Source: Corydoras sp. C115 (taxonomy: Eukaryota; Chordata; Actinopteri; Siluriformes; Callichthyidae). From it: 64,000 nt of DNA. This document shows positions 33,068 through 43,899 of this stretch, piece after piece; the stretch's first letter is position 1, and every line of letters starts with the position of its first letter. The notes under the pieces were generated by a model that was given only the letters and a program-made list of their open reading frames with translations, was not told the origin of the DNA and did no database searches. The stretch covers positions 223,501 to 287,500 of the forward strand of contig JAFMOC010000003.1 in the NCBI GenBank assembly GCA_019802505.1. The letters run 5' to 3'. The translations under genes and the position numbers were made by a program.

Positions 33068-33668
33068 TCATGGAACATTAAAAAGGGAGTCATGGTGGTG
33101 TGTTTGCGTCACATTTACCTCTGTATTATTAAGCAAATGATAATGAATGAATGCATGAATAAAAAATAAAGAAAACAAATATTGGTGAAAATAATTCTGA
33201 AATTTTGGTCAGATTTCTCTTATCACCAAAAACAGGGGTGCGACGACTTTTTCTATTCACTATAAATCGTTACTGGTTACGTGACATGCTGTATTAATGT
33301 TCTCAGCTGGAGGTAGCTTTCAGTAGAGCAAGGCATACTTTATTCAGGCTTATGAGTTGTGTGTTCCTTTATGTTGGAAGTTTTTCTCCCCTTTGTGACC
33401 CTTTTGTAGAGAAGAACAAAGTGAAAATCAGAATAACCCAGTTTTGGAAAATTAACTTGCTAAATTTAGCCTTAATTTCTTGACGTTCTAACTCGACCTG
33501 ATTCTTTGATTTTGTATCATTTTCAAAGTCTGTGTTTGTAATAATGTAGAGGGGCATTCTTTGGGTTACGCTAGTATAAGCTTGTCAAAAATATATTTCT
33601 GCTCCCAGTCATCACAAAACTTTTATACAGTACCAGTCAAATGTTCGGACACACTTTCATTTTGTTTC
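33068..33668. other. Unique sequence with a Tc1-like terminus
   Basis: CAGTACCAGTCAAATGTTCG near 33631 resembles the terminus of Tc1-like elements (CAGTACCAGTCAAAAGTTTG). Nothing else recognised. Confidence 0.45.
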
Positions 33669-33669
33669 A

Positions 33670-33730
33670 CTTGTCATTGCATTACATTTAGTCATCTGAC
33701 AGACGCCGTCAAATGCAACTTACAGATAAG
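33670..33730 (-). pseudogene. L2-type LINE 3' tail, left part of an interrupted copy
   Basis: CATTACATTTAGTCATCTGA to ACTTACAGATAAG is the L2 tail on the reverse strand. It stops exactly where the hAT-like element starts and resumes at 34384. Confidence 0.78.
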
Positions 33731-34383
33731 TAGGGGTGTGAATCTCTCAGTGTCTGGAGATTCCATTCCGATTTTTAAAGTTACGGTTCGACTCAGAAAC
33801 GATTTTCGATTCAGAAACGGTTTTTCAGTTCAAATGGTCTATAAATTTTGTTTCAATTATGTGATTGACAAGATGAAACGACAATGTAAACAAATAGACC
33901 ATTTATTCAAAACAAAACTTTTATATAATTTTATATTTATACAAAAAATAGGATTGTGCATAAAATTCTGTAACTAAAATTACCAGTATGAGGTTAGCTT
34001 AATGGCCTGGGTTTTTCTTAAATAAAAAAAATCTATCAATGAACAAATAATTCAAAATATATTAATAGAAAACTTTACCATAGTGCATTACCTTTTAATC
34101 GAAAATAAAATGCAGACTTTACAGTCATTGTGTATATTATATTTGACGTATTTCCAAAGTACCTCAATTTCATTTTACACTCCTTTGCGAACAAAAAAAC
34201 TTATGTCGAGTTCTCTTCTCCCCGGGACATTGTGGAATGCCCAAACACTGGCTTTTAAGGATGACAGGGTGAGTCGATATGCAGCACGCAAGGGAGTTGG
34301 AGCGGCAAAAAATAAAACATTCAGAATCGCCAGGACTAGGAATCGCGATCCTTTTGAAGAATCGATTTTTTTCAGCACCGCTA
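33731..34383. mobile_element. hAT-like nonautonomous element nested in L2
   Basis: A 653-base element with ends TAGGGGTGTGAATC and GAATCGA...CAGCACCGCTA; the inverted ends share the TAGNGGTG form typical of hAT transposons. It is flanked by CAGATAAG (33723-33730) and CAAATAAG (34384-34391), an 8-base duplication with one mismatch, as hAT insertion predicts. The interior is noncoding and rich in the ATCGATTTT type of word. A related inverted copy lies at 47590-47972. Confidence 0.82.
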
Positions 34384-34860
34384 CAAATAAGAGAAGAAGT
34401 CAGTAGTTAAGGGCGAACCAGTTATGCTGTAGTATTATAATGATCCTGATCATAATCCTGTTTGTCTTTTAAGTCTAGCATAATTCTATCTCCTTTCTTT
34501 CTTTCTTTATTATTATTTTTAAAAATTATATTAAGTGCTTCCAGAAGAGATGTGTTTTGATTTGTTTCTTGAAGATGCTAAATGCCTCGGAACCACGGAA
34601 AGATTTGGTAAGATTGTTCCACTATATAGCAGTGATGAACGATATGGATTGAGCTTGAGTTCGAATCACCAGGCGACATTTGTCACTAGAGTGTAGTGAA
34701 TGAGACAGAGTATACCTTTTAAAAAATTAAATTAAGATAGGAGAGAGCAAATCCAGATTGTCCTATAGGTCAGAGATCATACTGTATGCTGGCAGCTACA
34801 GGGATCCACATGATGACGCTGTTCTCATGGAGTTATGTTCGGCTCAAATGTTTAAAATGG
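34384..34860 (-). pseudogene. L2-type LINE 3' end, right part of an interrupted copy
   Basis: Continues from the hAT boundary with CAAATAAGAG...AGTCAGTAGTTA, as in intact L2 ends at 30650 and 35366. It then carries decayed C-terminal coding sequence (GTTCCACTATATAGCAG, GAATCACCAGGCGACATTTG). A short CTTT repeat lies near 34494. Confidence 0.75.
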
Positions 34861-34994
34861 AATAAAAGCTGAGAATCCCCCAACGTTCTTCATGATCTGC
34901 TGGATCAATTTACAAGAATTCATCCAAACAAGAATTCTTTAAAAAAACAGAGAGGGATGCAGCGTTTATATGATAAAAGCACCGGAATCATGTT

Positions 34995-35300
34995 AGGTTA
35001 CAATTAACGCTGTGTGCACAAGAAAACGCATCATCAACAGGGACTCCTCTCACCCAAACCACAAATCATACAACCTCATTCCCTCTGGGAGGAGAAGTGG
35101 GTGCATCCATGCTGGTTGCAGAACAGTATTTTTTCTCCACTTCAATCACTGTAATGATCTCCTCACTACATTCCGTAAACCACTACACTACAGTACACAT
35201 CTCTTAAATCTGGACGAACCTCTGAGCTCACTACACACACTGGACTTATTCACATATTATTATATCAACAATACAGGTTAGGTTGCTGTATATCACCTTA
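34995..35300 (+). pseudogene. LINE ORF2 C-terminal fragment, Rex1/CR1-like
   Basis: The forward frame reads INRDSSHPNHKSYNLIPSGR, then Arg- and Cys-rich sequence. It fits the end of Rex1/CR1-type ORF2 (DPSHPLHxxFxLLPSGRR). Its 3' UTR seems to resume beyond the inserted repeats at about 35790. Confidence 0.6.
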
Positions 35301-35311
35301 ACTTATTATAT

Positions 35312-35410
35312 CTACATTTACATTGTCATTTAGCAGACGCTTTTATCCAAAGCGACTTACAAATGAGAACACCACAAGTCAGTAGTTATGAAGAAAACCA
35401 ACTATTCTGT
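35312..35410 (-). mobile_element. L2-type tail fragment
   Basis: TGTCATTTAGCAGACGCTTT to AAGAAAACCAACTA matches the L2 3' end at 30615-30705, reverse strand. It lies inside the LINE remnant. Confidence 0.75.
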
Positions 35411-35416
35411 AAAATC

Positions 35417-35757
35417 TCCATCCATCCATTAACTTCCGCTTTATCCTATATCAGGGTCGCGGGGAGGTTCCCCATGCCCATCCAGGGGAGAACGTTTCGG
35501 GCGCTGGGCAGATACACCCAGGACAGGGCGCCAATCAATCGCTGGGCACACACTCACACACACAGACACACTGTATTTGGGGCAATTTGGAGAATTCAAT
35601 TGACTTGATCCATGTTTTTGGTCTGTGGGAGGAAACCAGAGAACCTGGAGGAAACCCACGTGGACACGGGTAGAACATGGAAACTCCACCCAGATGGGGA
35701 TTCCAACCGGGAATCCCTAGTGCTGAGAGGTGCACGTGCTAACCACTAAGCCACTAT
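35417..35757 (-). mobile_element. SINE-A, full length
   Basis: Tail CCATCCATCCATTAACTTCC, intact middle, core and head (CCACTAAGCCACTA). It is inserted next to, or into, the L2 fragment. Confidence 0.9.
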
Positions 35758-35789
35758 ATTATCATAATAATACCCATAAAAGCATATTA

Positions 35790-35985
35790 ATGTATGTCTG
35801 TATTACTCTACATATCTATAACACTTGCAGTTTTCAGTAATTTACACAATGCTTCTAGTTTGCACTAAACCTATATTCTGTACTCGTCCCGTATTTGCAC
35901 AATGCTGTTAGTCGCACTTTTAGTCGATGATGGCTGCATCGACTTTAGTTGCCTTGTACTCATATTGAGCCATGACAGATTGGAA
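35790..35985 (+). mobile_element. LINE 3'-UTR fragment, probably the same copy as 34995
   Basis: Contains TTTGCACAATGCTGTTAGTC and GTACTCATATTGAGCC, resembling 3' UTRs of fish Rex1-like LINEs as I remember them. It is taken as the continuation of 34995-35300. Confidence 0.4.
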
Positions 35986-36706
35986 TCCAATTTTTCTATG
36001 TATCTTTTCATCCATCCATCCGCCCACCCACCCACTCGCTTACACAACAATAGAGCATGCACCATGTTTTCCTTCTTGTTACTTGTTTAGGGAAGCTGTC
36101 GCCAATTTTTCAGAACTCTTTGTAGAGGTCGGCAGCCCCATCTTCTAGATGTTTACAGAAGTGACTCACACTTCATCGGTACAACTCGAACATCTGAACA
36201 GCAGCAGCTGTGTATTATGTGCGTCTGTCAGTTTGGTGGATGAAGGTGACAAAACATTGTAAAGAGTCCACAGAAAAGGGAGAAGGAAAATCGACACTAC
36301 GGAAATTAGACCGTGACATTGTTTGAAAACTTCACTACCTTTAATGTACCATTATGTCTGTGTTTTCGATAACAATGCGGAGGGATCTGGAAACATGATT
36401 ATGTTGACACTGTTTGGAGGCTTCACAAAGGTCAGGAATGCCAGGTTCCATGTGCTGATGGATCAGGCCGCGATGCTACATTCATGGGGTCATATCTTCA
36501 TTTCATGATATGAATTCCATTCACATTCATGGAATAGATTCTGTATGGATTTCAAAGCTTCTTATAAGAACCTGTTCATGTTGATTCGCAGATGTTGACA
36601 TTTGGTGTGAATGTGCTATAAGTGTCAGCATTACGTGGTGTTTATTAAACCAAGGGGTCTTAGAATGTAACTTGCTGAGCTGTGATTGGTCTAATTCTCA
36701 GGATTA
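35986..36706. other. Unique intronic sequence
   Basis: A small CCACCCACCCACTC-type repeat near 36020; otherwise nothing recognised. Confidence 0.45.
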
Positions 36707-36719
36707 GTCCATCCATTCA

Positions 36720-37035
36720 TCCATTATCTTCCGCTTTATCCTCTACTAGGGTACATCCAGGAGAGAACGTTTTGGGTGCTTGGCAGATACACCCAGGACA
36801 GGACGCCAATCTATCGCTGGACACTCACTCACTCACACACAGACACACTCTATATGGGGCAATTTGGAGAATTCAGTTGACCTTCATCCATGTTTTTTGG
36901 ACTGTGGGAGGACACCGGAGAATAGACCCACGTGGACACAGGGAGGACATGGAAACTCCACCCAGATTGGGTTTCGAACCGGGAATCCCTAGCGCAGAGA
37001 GGCAAGCGTGCTAACCACTAAGCCACCGTGCAGCC
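36720..37035 (-). mobile_element. SINE-A with perfect target-site duplication
   Basis: CTCAGGATTAGTC at 36707-36719 and 37036-37048. The GGTCGCGG...CCCATG block near the tail is deleted. Core and B box (GTTTCGAACC on this strand) remain. Confidence 0.93.
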
Positions 37036-37048
37036 CTCAGGATTAGTC

Positions 37049-37486
37049 ATTTTTGTTTATTATAAAAATATCAGTGATTTTCTTGATGGCCGCTTACTAA
37101 GCTTTGTAATATAAACAATTCATTACCAGTGGGCAGTTCTCATGTTGCTCTCAAAACATTGTTTTCAATCTGGAGTGCTTTCCTGTCCAACACAGTTGTA
37201 CAGAATGGTGACCTGAGGTGCTGTAGACTTAACAGCTGGAACCAGTATTTTGACAATTACAGAAACTACTGCTGAAGTTCAAAATGCCAGCAATACATAA
37301 ATAGCCTCTCTCTGCTAGTTTAGGACATGTTTGCATTTTAGAGAGTAGGACTTGCATGATGCACATGATGACAGCTGTGATTTCAGGGCACCCCAACAAT
37401 GTACACCATACTGTAAATTCAGAGCACAAATGCTTCGGACTATTTTGAGAGAATGAAGAGCGCAGTTTATTATTCTGCTTTTTTTT
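37049..37486. other. Unique intronic sequence
   Basis: Nothing recognised. Confidence 0.45.
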
Positions 37487-37498
37487 GCCTGCATTATT

Positions 37499-37827
37499 CA
37501 TCCATTCATTATCTTCCACTTTATCACTTTATCCTCTACTAGGGTCACCGGGAAGGGGGGGTTCCCCATGCCCATCCAGGGGAGAATGTTTCGGGCACTG
37601 GGCAGATACACCCAGGACAGGGCGCCAATCTATCGCTGGACACACACTCACCCATACACTCTATATGGGGCAATTTGGAGAATTCAATTACCCTTGATCC
37701 ATGTTTTTTAACAGAACCCAGAACCCAAAACCCCCATGGACGCGGGGAAAATGGAAACTCAACCCAGATTGGGATCCGAACCTGGAATCTCTAACGCTGA
37801 GAGGCGCACGTCCCACCGTGCCACCCT
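37499..37827 (-). mobile_element. SINE-A with target-site duplication
   Basis: GCCTGCATTATT (37487-37498) and GCCTGTATTATT (37828-37839). A CACTTTATC duplication lies near the tail, and the head side is shortened. Confidence 0.88.
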
Positions 37828-37839
37828 GCCTGTATTATT

Positions 37840-38388
37840 ATATAATAATAGGAGCTATTATTATATAATAACTTGTAACGCCAGTTGTTTCCATTTAATG
37901 ATCACCCAAATAATAAAGTACCAAAGTTTGCCAAGATTTTCAACAGTTCACTACAGTCTTAAATCAAGTGATGGCAATGAAACTAATTAAACACATCATA
38001 TCACTGATTGTGCCAGTGGTGCAAAATGTGACACACTGTAATTACAATCTGCAACATATATCACAGCTGTATAATACAGTGGATGGCACACACATGAGCC
38101 TATTTTGTGGTTAATCAAACAAAAAAAAATCCTTCAGCTCACATTTCAGTGTTATTTCAGTGTTACTTGCAATGTCCCTAGTTGAACGAAACCGCAAAAG
38201 AACATAGTGTCATATGGATAATGAAAGTCCTTGTTTTATTAATTGATTTAGGATAAATCTGGTCATACAATATTTTTTTCACTGGTCAAATAAAATAATT
38301 TTGTTTGAGTTATTAATTCTGATGAATGTATTTCGAAAAATGCAAATAATTATAGTTTATAATGTTTTTAATGATTATTTATTGCATG
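37840..38388. other. Unique AT-rich sequence
   Basis: Nothing recognised. Confidence 0.45.
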
Positions 38389-38389
38389 T

Positions 38390-38505
38390 TCGCCTCTCAG
38401 CATGTTCACCTATCAGTGCTGGGGATCCAGGTGGGAATGTTCTCCCTGTGTTCAGTCCAAAAACATGTATTCAATTTAAATTGACCCTCTACAGATATAT
38501 TAAAT
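38390..38505 (+). mobile_element. SINE-A scrap
   Basis: GTTCGCCTCTCAGCATG, then GGGGATCCAGG and AGTCCAAAAACATG; much is deleted. Confidence 0.6.
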
Positions 38506-40055
38506 GGCAGTTAGTAAAAAAAAGGAATAAAAACTAAGAATATATCTAGCCTATTTTTTATATGCAATGTTAAAATTTATGAAAATTGTGAAAAGAAACA
38601 ACTTTTGATTCAGTTCCAGCGTCAGCGTCAACTCATATTAGAGTTTGTACGATTATAATACAGCTTTCGGTGAGCTGTCTTTATTGCGTGAGCTTTATTT
38701 GCCTTTAATTTGTTATGAAAGTTAAATGTGAGCTGTGTTTTTAACGACTGTGTGAACAGTAACCGCAGCCTAATTGGTTAACCCAGTTTATATTGTAAGT
38801 TAAAAAGGAAATCCGATGAAATACATAGGGAAAGCTATCAATTAATTATAATTTGTGTAGGCATGTTGCGTGCCCAGAAGACCAACATTAAAAAGTAATT
38901 ATGATTTCTGGTTCTCTGGGAATGAATATGAATGTCTCCACCATTAATGCCAGACTTTATTATAAGTGAAATTCCTCTCTGCCAGTTTCCCACCATCGCA
39001 CCGTTCTATAAAATACATGACATTAAAATGTTAGTTTTTGTTTTTTTTTGCTTACCATTTGAAAATTGCTCAGTTTGGATGTAGGCACATCTGCACAGTC
39101 TTTTATTGCTGCTTGTTTGGAGTCCCAGTTAAAAATAGCATTTATAAAATAGCTGGAGGCATTTGTTGCATATTTATGTGCATGTTCTGTTTTCATCTTC
39201 CCTTGTAGCTTGGTGTAGCCTGGTATTTTGAGAAATGTACGAGCCTGAACATAGGCCTTGACAAATGAAGGGGGAGGACACCCACTGCCAGGGATAATGG
39301 AGTGACACAGCTGTGTAAGAGAGACAGATAACTCAAGGTGCTCGAGTAATTTGATTTTGCCAGATTCCTACTGCACCTGTCATTGAGTCCAAGTCCTAAC
39401 AGTAAAAGATAAAGCCTGTCTTCTCTACATGCCTTAAGAACTTCATTGTCTGCTGTCGGGAGCCGAGTGGCATCAAATGTCTGAATTTTCTGATGCTTGA
39501 CTTTGTTATACACCACTGAGCATGTGGCATCTTTTTCTTTATTTATTTTTTGTTTGAGTTCGGGCCCAAAAATAAAAAAGATCTAGGTCTAATCTGGTCC
39601 ACAAACTACTTATTAAAATGCTTGACAAAGGCATTGCATGTTACTTTGAAGGTGAAGTACTCTTAGAAATATCTGAGGAAAGATGTTAAGGGTGTTTCTT
39701 TTTTATCTTTGTAGACCGAACTCCTACTGTTGGACCCCCACAGTTCTACTTCCTTTAGAAGTAACGTCTCGATGTTGCTACATAGATAAAATAAAAAGGG
39801 ATGCTGAATTTCAAGGCTTGTTGACCTACATACTACATTCGTTTAGCAACTTTTAAGTTGAAAATGCACTCACCTACTACTTCATTAAGAATACTATATT
39901 AAAGTGAGCATCATTTTCTCTTCTAGTGCCTCAAGGTTCGATGTGTGAGACGCTTTGCTTTGCACCGCAATTGTTCAAAGGGATTTTCAGATGGTCAACT
40001 TTTCGCCAGTTTGAACCAGTCTGGCATTTTTTGCTTTTGATGTCGGCCATCAACG
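38506..40055. other. Longest repeat-poor stretch in the central window
   Basis: About 1.5 kb without SINEs or LINEs. The reverse-strand open stretch 39193-39516 (107 codons) has no recognisable domain. Regulatory sequence is possible but not shown. Confidence 0.45.
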
Positions 40056-40060
40056 CAATA

Positions 40061-40676
40061 CAGTACCAATCGAAAGTTTGGACACACGTCCGTTGTGCTC
40101 CTCTTATTGTTATTAGTTCTACTTACTGTAAAGGTGGACTTTATTTGTGTGTGTTCTACAGTACTTACTGTTTAAGTCCCCTTTACTCTGTTCTTTAATG
40201 GTTGGGACCCCAATAGTAGCACCACAGAGCAGGTATTATTGGGTCAATGTATTATTCCTATCCCAGCAGTGTCACCGAGGTGTTTAAATGAAACTACAGC
40301 AGCACTGCTGCACTAAACCCCCTCACCGCATCAGTGTCACTGCAGATCTGACAAACAATCCACCACCCAAATGATACCTGTTCTGTGATGCTCCTGACCA
40401 ATAGAGATCGAGTAATTTACTTATGGAGCGCTTTTTACAACCGTAGCTGTACAGAGTTAAAAACCTTTAAACCCCTAAACAGCAAGCCGAAGCGACATTG
40501 GCAAGAAAAAACTCTGTTATGATGTTATTTTGAGGAAGAAACCCTGTGAGGACTGAGGCTCAGTGGGGGACTCATCCTCCTTGAATGGCTTTGGAATATG
40601 GAAGGAAACCCAATCAGGAACACAGAGGACATCTAGACCGCATACAGAAAGGATCTTTTTGCTTGGCCCAACCAAA
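40061..40676 (-). mobile_element. Element X plus a second repeat, first duplication unit
   Basis: Starts with CAGTACCAATCGAAAGTTTG (Tc1-like terminus). Element X follows (GAGCAGGTATTATT at 40227), then an unnamed repeat (AGCAAGCCGAAGCGACATTG, GAGGAAGAAACCCTGTGAGG). The 450-base segment from 40227 is repeated from 40677. Confidence 0.72.
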
Positions 40677-41285
40677 GAGCAGGTATTATTTGGTTGGTGC
40701 TTTTATTCCTATCCCAGCAGTGTCACTGAGGTGTTTAAATGAAACTACAGCAGCACTGCTGCACTAAAACCCCCTCACCACATCAGTGTCACTGCAGAAC
40801 TCACAATAACCAATCCACCACCCAAATGATACCTGTTCTGTGATGCTCCTGACCAGTAGAATTCAAGTAATTTATTTATATAGCACTTTTTACAACAGTA
40901 CATTGTCACAAAGCAGCTGTACAGAGTTAAACACCTTTAAATCCACAAAGAGCAAGCTGAAGTGACAGTGGCAAGAAAAAACTCCCTGTTATGTTGTTAT
41001 TTAGGGAGCGGTAGCTCAGTGGTTAGGGCATTGGGCTATCAATCTGAACGTTGTAGGTTCAAATTCCAGGTCCACTGAAGTTACCAGTGGTGGTCCTTGA
41101 GCAAGACCGTTAACCCTCATTGCTCCAGGGAGGTTGTGATTAACTCTGTGCTCACCTTGTAAGTCGCTTTGAATAAAATCGTCTGCTAAATGACCAAATG
41201 TAATGTAATGATGTAATGTTATTTTAAGGAAGAAACCTTGTGAGGACCAAGGCTCAGTGGGGAACATACTCCTTCAGCGGCCGGG
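40677..41285 (-). mobile_element. Element X plus a second repeat, second duplication unit
   Basis: Repeats 40227-40676 with modest divergence, then carries a SINE-B insertion inside the second repeat. After the SINE it resumes at TTATTTTAAGGAAGAAACC. Confidence 0.75.
41004..41217 (+). mobile_element. SINE-B nested in the duplicated repeat
   Basis: Full length from GGGAGCGGTAGCTCAGTGG to the L2-type tail and ATGTAATG. TGTTATTT occurs on both sides, and the undivided first unit reads GATGTTATTTTGAGG here. The SINE therefore arrived after the tandem duplication. Confidence 0.88.
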
Positions 41286-41710
41286 CAGCATTAACAGTGT
41301 AGGACAGCCATATGCAGATTTTGTGATCAGGTGACCGTATTCAACAATTGGAAAAACTAGATAAGAGGGAACCAATAGGGGACTAACAAAAACTAAAAAA
41401 ACAGATGAACTACAGTCCGTAATTGTAACAGGACAAAGTCCATCTATATGGTAAAGTGAAGGAAATAGACAACAGAACAGAGAAGGCGTGTCAAGTTTTG
41501 ACAGTACTGTAATTACTGTAATTGTTTTTTTCTTTTTTAATTAAACCATTCAATAAACTGTAGTGATCATTGTTTGCAAAGCACCGTCGTATTTGTATTC
41601 GCAAGAATACCCTCTTCTATCTGTCTGGTGTCAACATTCATTTACCATGTCAGTTACAGTCACAGTCAATTACCATTTTTTTTCTTTTTATTTAGTGATA
41701 TCAACATTAT
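41286..41710. other. Unique intronic sequence
   Basis: Nothing recognised. Confidence 0.45.
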
Positions 41711-41715
41711 ATGTA

Positions 41716-41925
41716 GGGTGGCACGGTGGCTTAGTGGTTAGCATGTTCTCCTCTCAGCGCTAGGGATTCCCAGTTCGAATCCCCATCTGGGTGGAGTTTC
41801 CATGTTCTCCCCGTGTCCGTGTGGGTTTCCTCCGGGTTCTCCGGTTTCCTCCCACAGCCCAAAAACATGGATCAAGTCAATGAAGTTCTCCAAATTGCCC
41901 CATATAGAGTGTGTCTGTGTGCACT
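41716..41925 (+). mobile_element. SINE-A, 3' truncated
   Basis: Clean head (AGGGTGGCACGGTGGCTTAG), B box (GTTCGAATCCC) and core. It stops at GAGTGTGTCTGTGTG without middle or tail. Confidence 0.87.
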
Positions 41926-41957
41926 GCTTTGAAATGACTGGTATTGTGGATATTTGG

Positions 41958-42300
41958 GGTGGCACTGTGGGTTAGCTGTTTAATGTTTCCTCCTTTGAAC
42001 TAGAAGGTCCTTGGTTTGATTTCTGGTTGGGCCAAGCAATTCCTGATTGGGTTTCCTTCCATATTCCAAAGACCATATGTTCCATATTCCAAAGCCGTTC
42101 AAGGAGGATGAGTCCCCCACTGAGTCTTGGTCCTCCCAAGGTTTATTCCTTAAAATAACAACGTAACAGGGAGTTTTTTTCTTGCCACTGTCACTTCGGC
42201 TTGCTCTTTGGGGGTTTAAAGGCTTATAACTCTGTAAAGCTGCTTTGTGACTATGTACTATTATAAGTAAATAAATTACTTGAACTTGAACATGCTGTTC
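41958..42300 (+). repeat. Forward copy of the unnamed repeat seen at 40.4 and 40.9 kb
   Basis: Contains GAGTCCCCCACTGAG, CAGGGAGTTTTTTTCTTGCC, ACTTCGGCTTGCTCTTTG and TGTAAAGCTGCTTTGTGAC, then TAAATAAATTACTTGAAC. This resembles a widespread fish retroelement end (AAAGCTGCTTTGTGACAATG, then a TTGAATTGAA tail). It starts with a SINE-like head (GGGGTGGCACTGTGGGTTAG), so it may itself be a SINE. Confidence 0.6.
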
Positions 42301-42406
42301 AACTATTCTTCGAAAGGTTTGGGGTTCCACCAAAGTTGCCAATTTTTCGGGCGGGGCTGTATCACGGCTGACCCTGTGTTCTGACCATGAAAAGTAAGTT
42401 TCGTGA

Positions 42407-42660
42407 GGGAGCGGTAGCTCAGTGGTTAGGGCATTGGGCTATCTATTTGAAGGTTTGGGGTTCAAATCCCAGGTCCACCAAAGTTACCAATGTGGGTCCT
42501 TGAGCAAAGCCCTTAACCCTCATTGTTCTAGGGATGATGTGATTAACCCTGTGCTCACCTCGTAAGTCGCTTTGGATAAAAGCGTCTGCTAAATGACCAA
42601 ATGTAAATGTAAGTTGCTTATGGGTCGCTTTGGATAAAAGCATCAGCACAATGACTTATT
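42407..42660 (+). mobile_element. SINE-B with an extra partial tail
   Basis: Complete from GGGAGCGGTAGCTCAGTGG. After the L2-type tail, a second decayed tail (GGGTCGCTTTGGATAAAAGC) follows at about 42618-42660. Confidence 0.88.
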
Positions 42661-42748
42661 GTAAGAAAATGACTTAATAGGTAATAATACATTTAAATAT
42701 ATTCTATGTGTTTGAATAATCTTGAATCAGGTTGAAATGTTTTGTTCT

Positions 42749-43042
42749 GGGCAGCACAGTGGCTTAGTGGTTTGCCTCTCAGATCTAGGGATTCCCGGTT
42801 TGAATACCAATCTGGGTGGAGTTTCCGTGTCCTCCTACAGTCCAAAAACATGGATCAAGGTCAACTGAAATCTCCAAATTGCCCCATATAGAGTGTGTCT
42901 GTGTGAGTGAATGAGTGTGCCCGGTAATAGATTGGCGCCCTGTCCTGGGTGTATCTGCCCAGCGCCCTAAACATTCTCCCCTGGATGGGTATGGAGAACT
43001 CCCGCAACCCTAGTAGAGGATAAAGCGGAAGATAATGGATGG
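42749..43042 (+). mobile_element. SINE-A with target-site duplication
   Basis: ATGTTTTGTTCT (42737-42748) and ATGTTTTATTCT (43043-43054) differ at one base. The GGTTAGCACG part of the A-box region is deleted (GCTTAGTGGTTTGCCTCTC) and the core is shortened. Confidence 0.9.
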
Positions 43043-43054
43043 ATGTTTTATTCT

Positions 43055-43890
43055 TTCAATTAGTTTTGCATATATTGGTACAGATTCAGTTGTTCACCAG
43101 GTTTCCTTTTCTTTTTTGATGTGTAACATGGATACTTAGATGATGTCTCCTCTCATCATCTCACTGCTTTGTTCTCCATGAGTCATCTCGGGGATGATGA
43201 TGATGATGATGATGATTTTTTTTTTTTTTTTTTAGCAAAATACATAGTTATGAACGAAACCTTGAAATACCAGTATGTGGTATTTGGTTGATCTCCATCT
43301 CTGGAACGTACTGTGAGCTGTTCAATACTTCCAGTCATGCAGTTCTTATAAATTACACAGGATTTTAAATGCAGGGGATCAGCATTTTAACAAAGCACAA
43401 TGCAGTTTTATGCTCATAAATGTGCTCTAGAAAGAAGGTTAAGTGAATACAAATGTTCCAACATTGTTCTGGTATAAAAGTCGAATGGACCAGTCAGACC
43501 ATGAACGTGACTCATGCTGTTCATACTGCAGTCTGCAAAATCTGATTTACTGGCTCTAGCAAATTACTAAATGAATCATATCATGAAAGTCATATTGCAT
43601 GTCTTTACTGATCTACTTCTGACTGTGTACAACCGAAATTAACATAATCACACACATGACTGAACGGCTGAGCTTTGCCCAGTAGTAATAATTAATTTTC
43701 TCATTATAATAACGCACTCACTGATTTTCATTGAGAAGATGCTTTAATTTAGTGGAGATTTTGCTGACTTCAGTCATTTGTTTAAGTCTTAAACTTTGGG
43801 GTTATTTGCAGAATCAGTATTTATGGAAAGCTTTTAAAAGGGGGATTTGCAAAATATTCATGCAAATATATGTATATTATTTATAGAGGA
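43055..43890. other. Unique sequence with (GAT)n
   Basis: (GAT)n at about 43193-43216, followed by a T-run to 43233. Nothing else recognised. Confidence 0.55.
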
Positions 43891-43899
43891 GTTTATACA

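Noticed and set aside
39193..39516. 107-codon reverse-strand open frame
   Set aside because: No recognisable domain and no supporting splice or promoter signals; random open frames of this size are expected in 64 kb.
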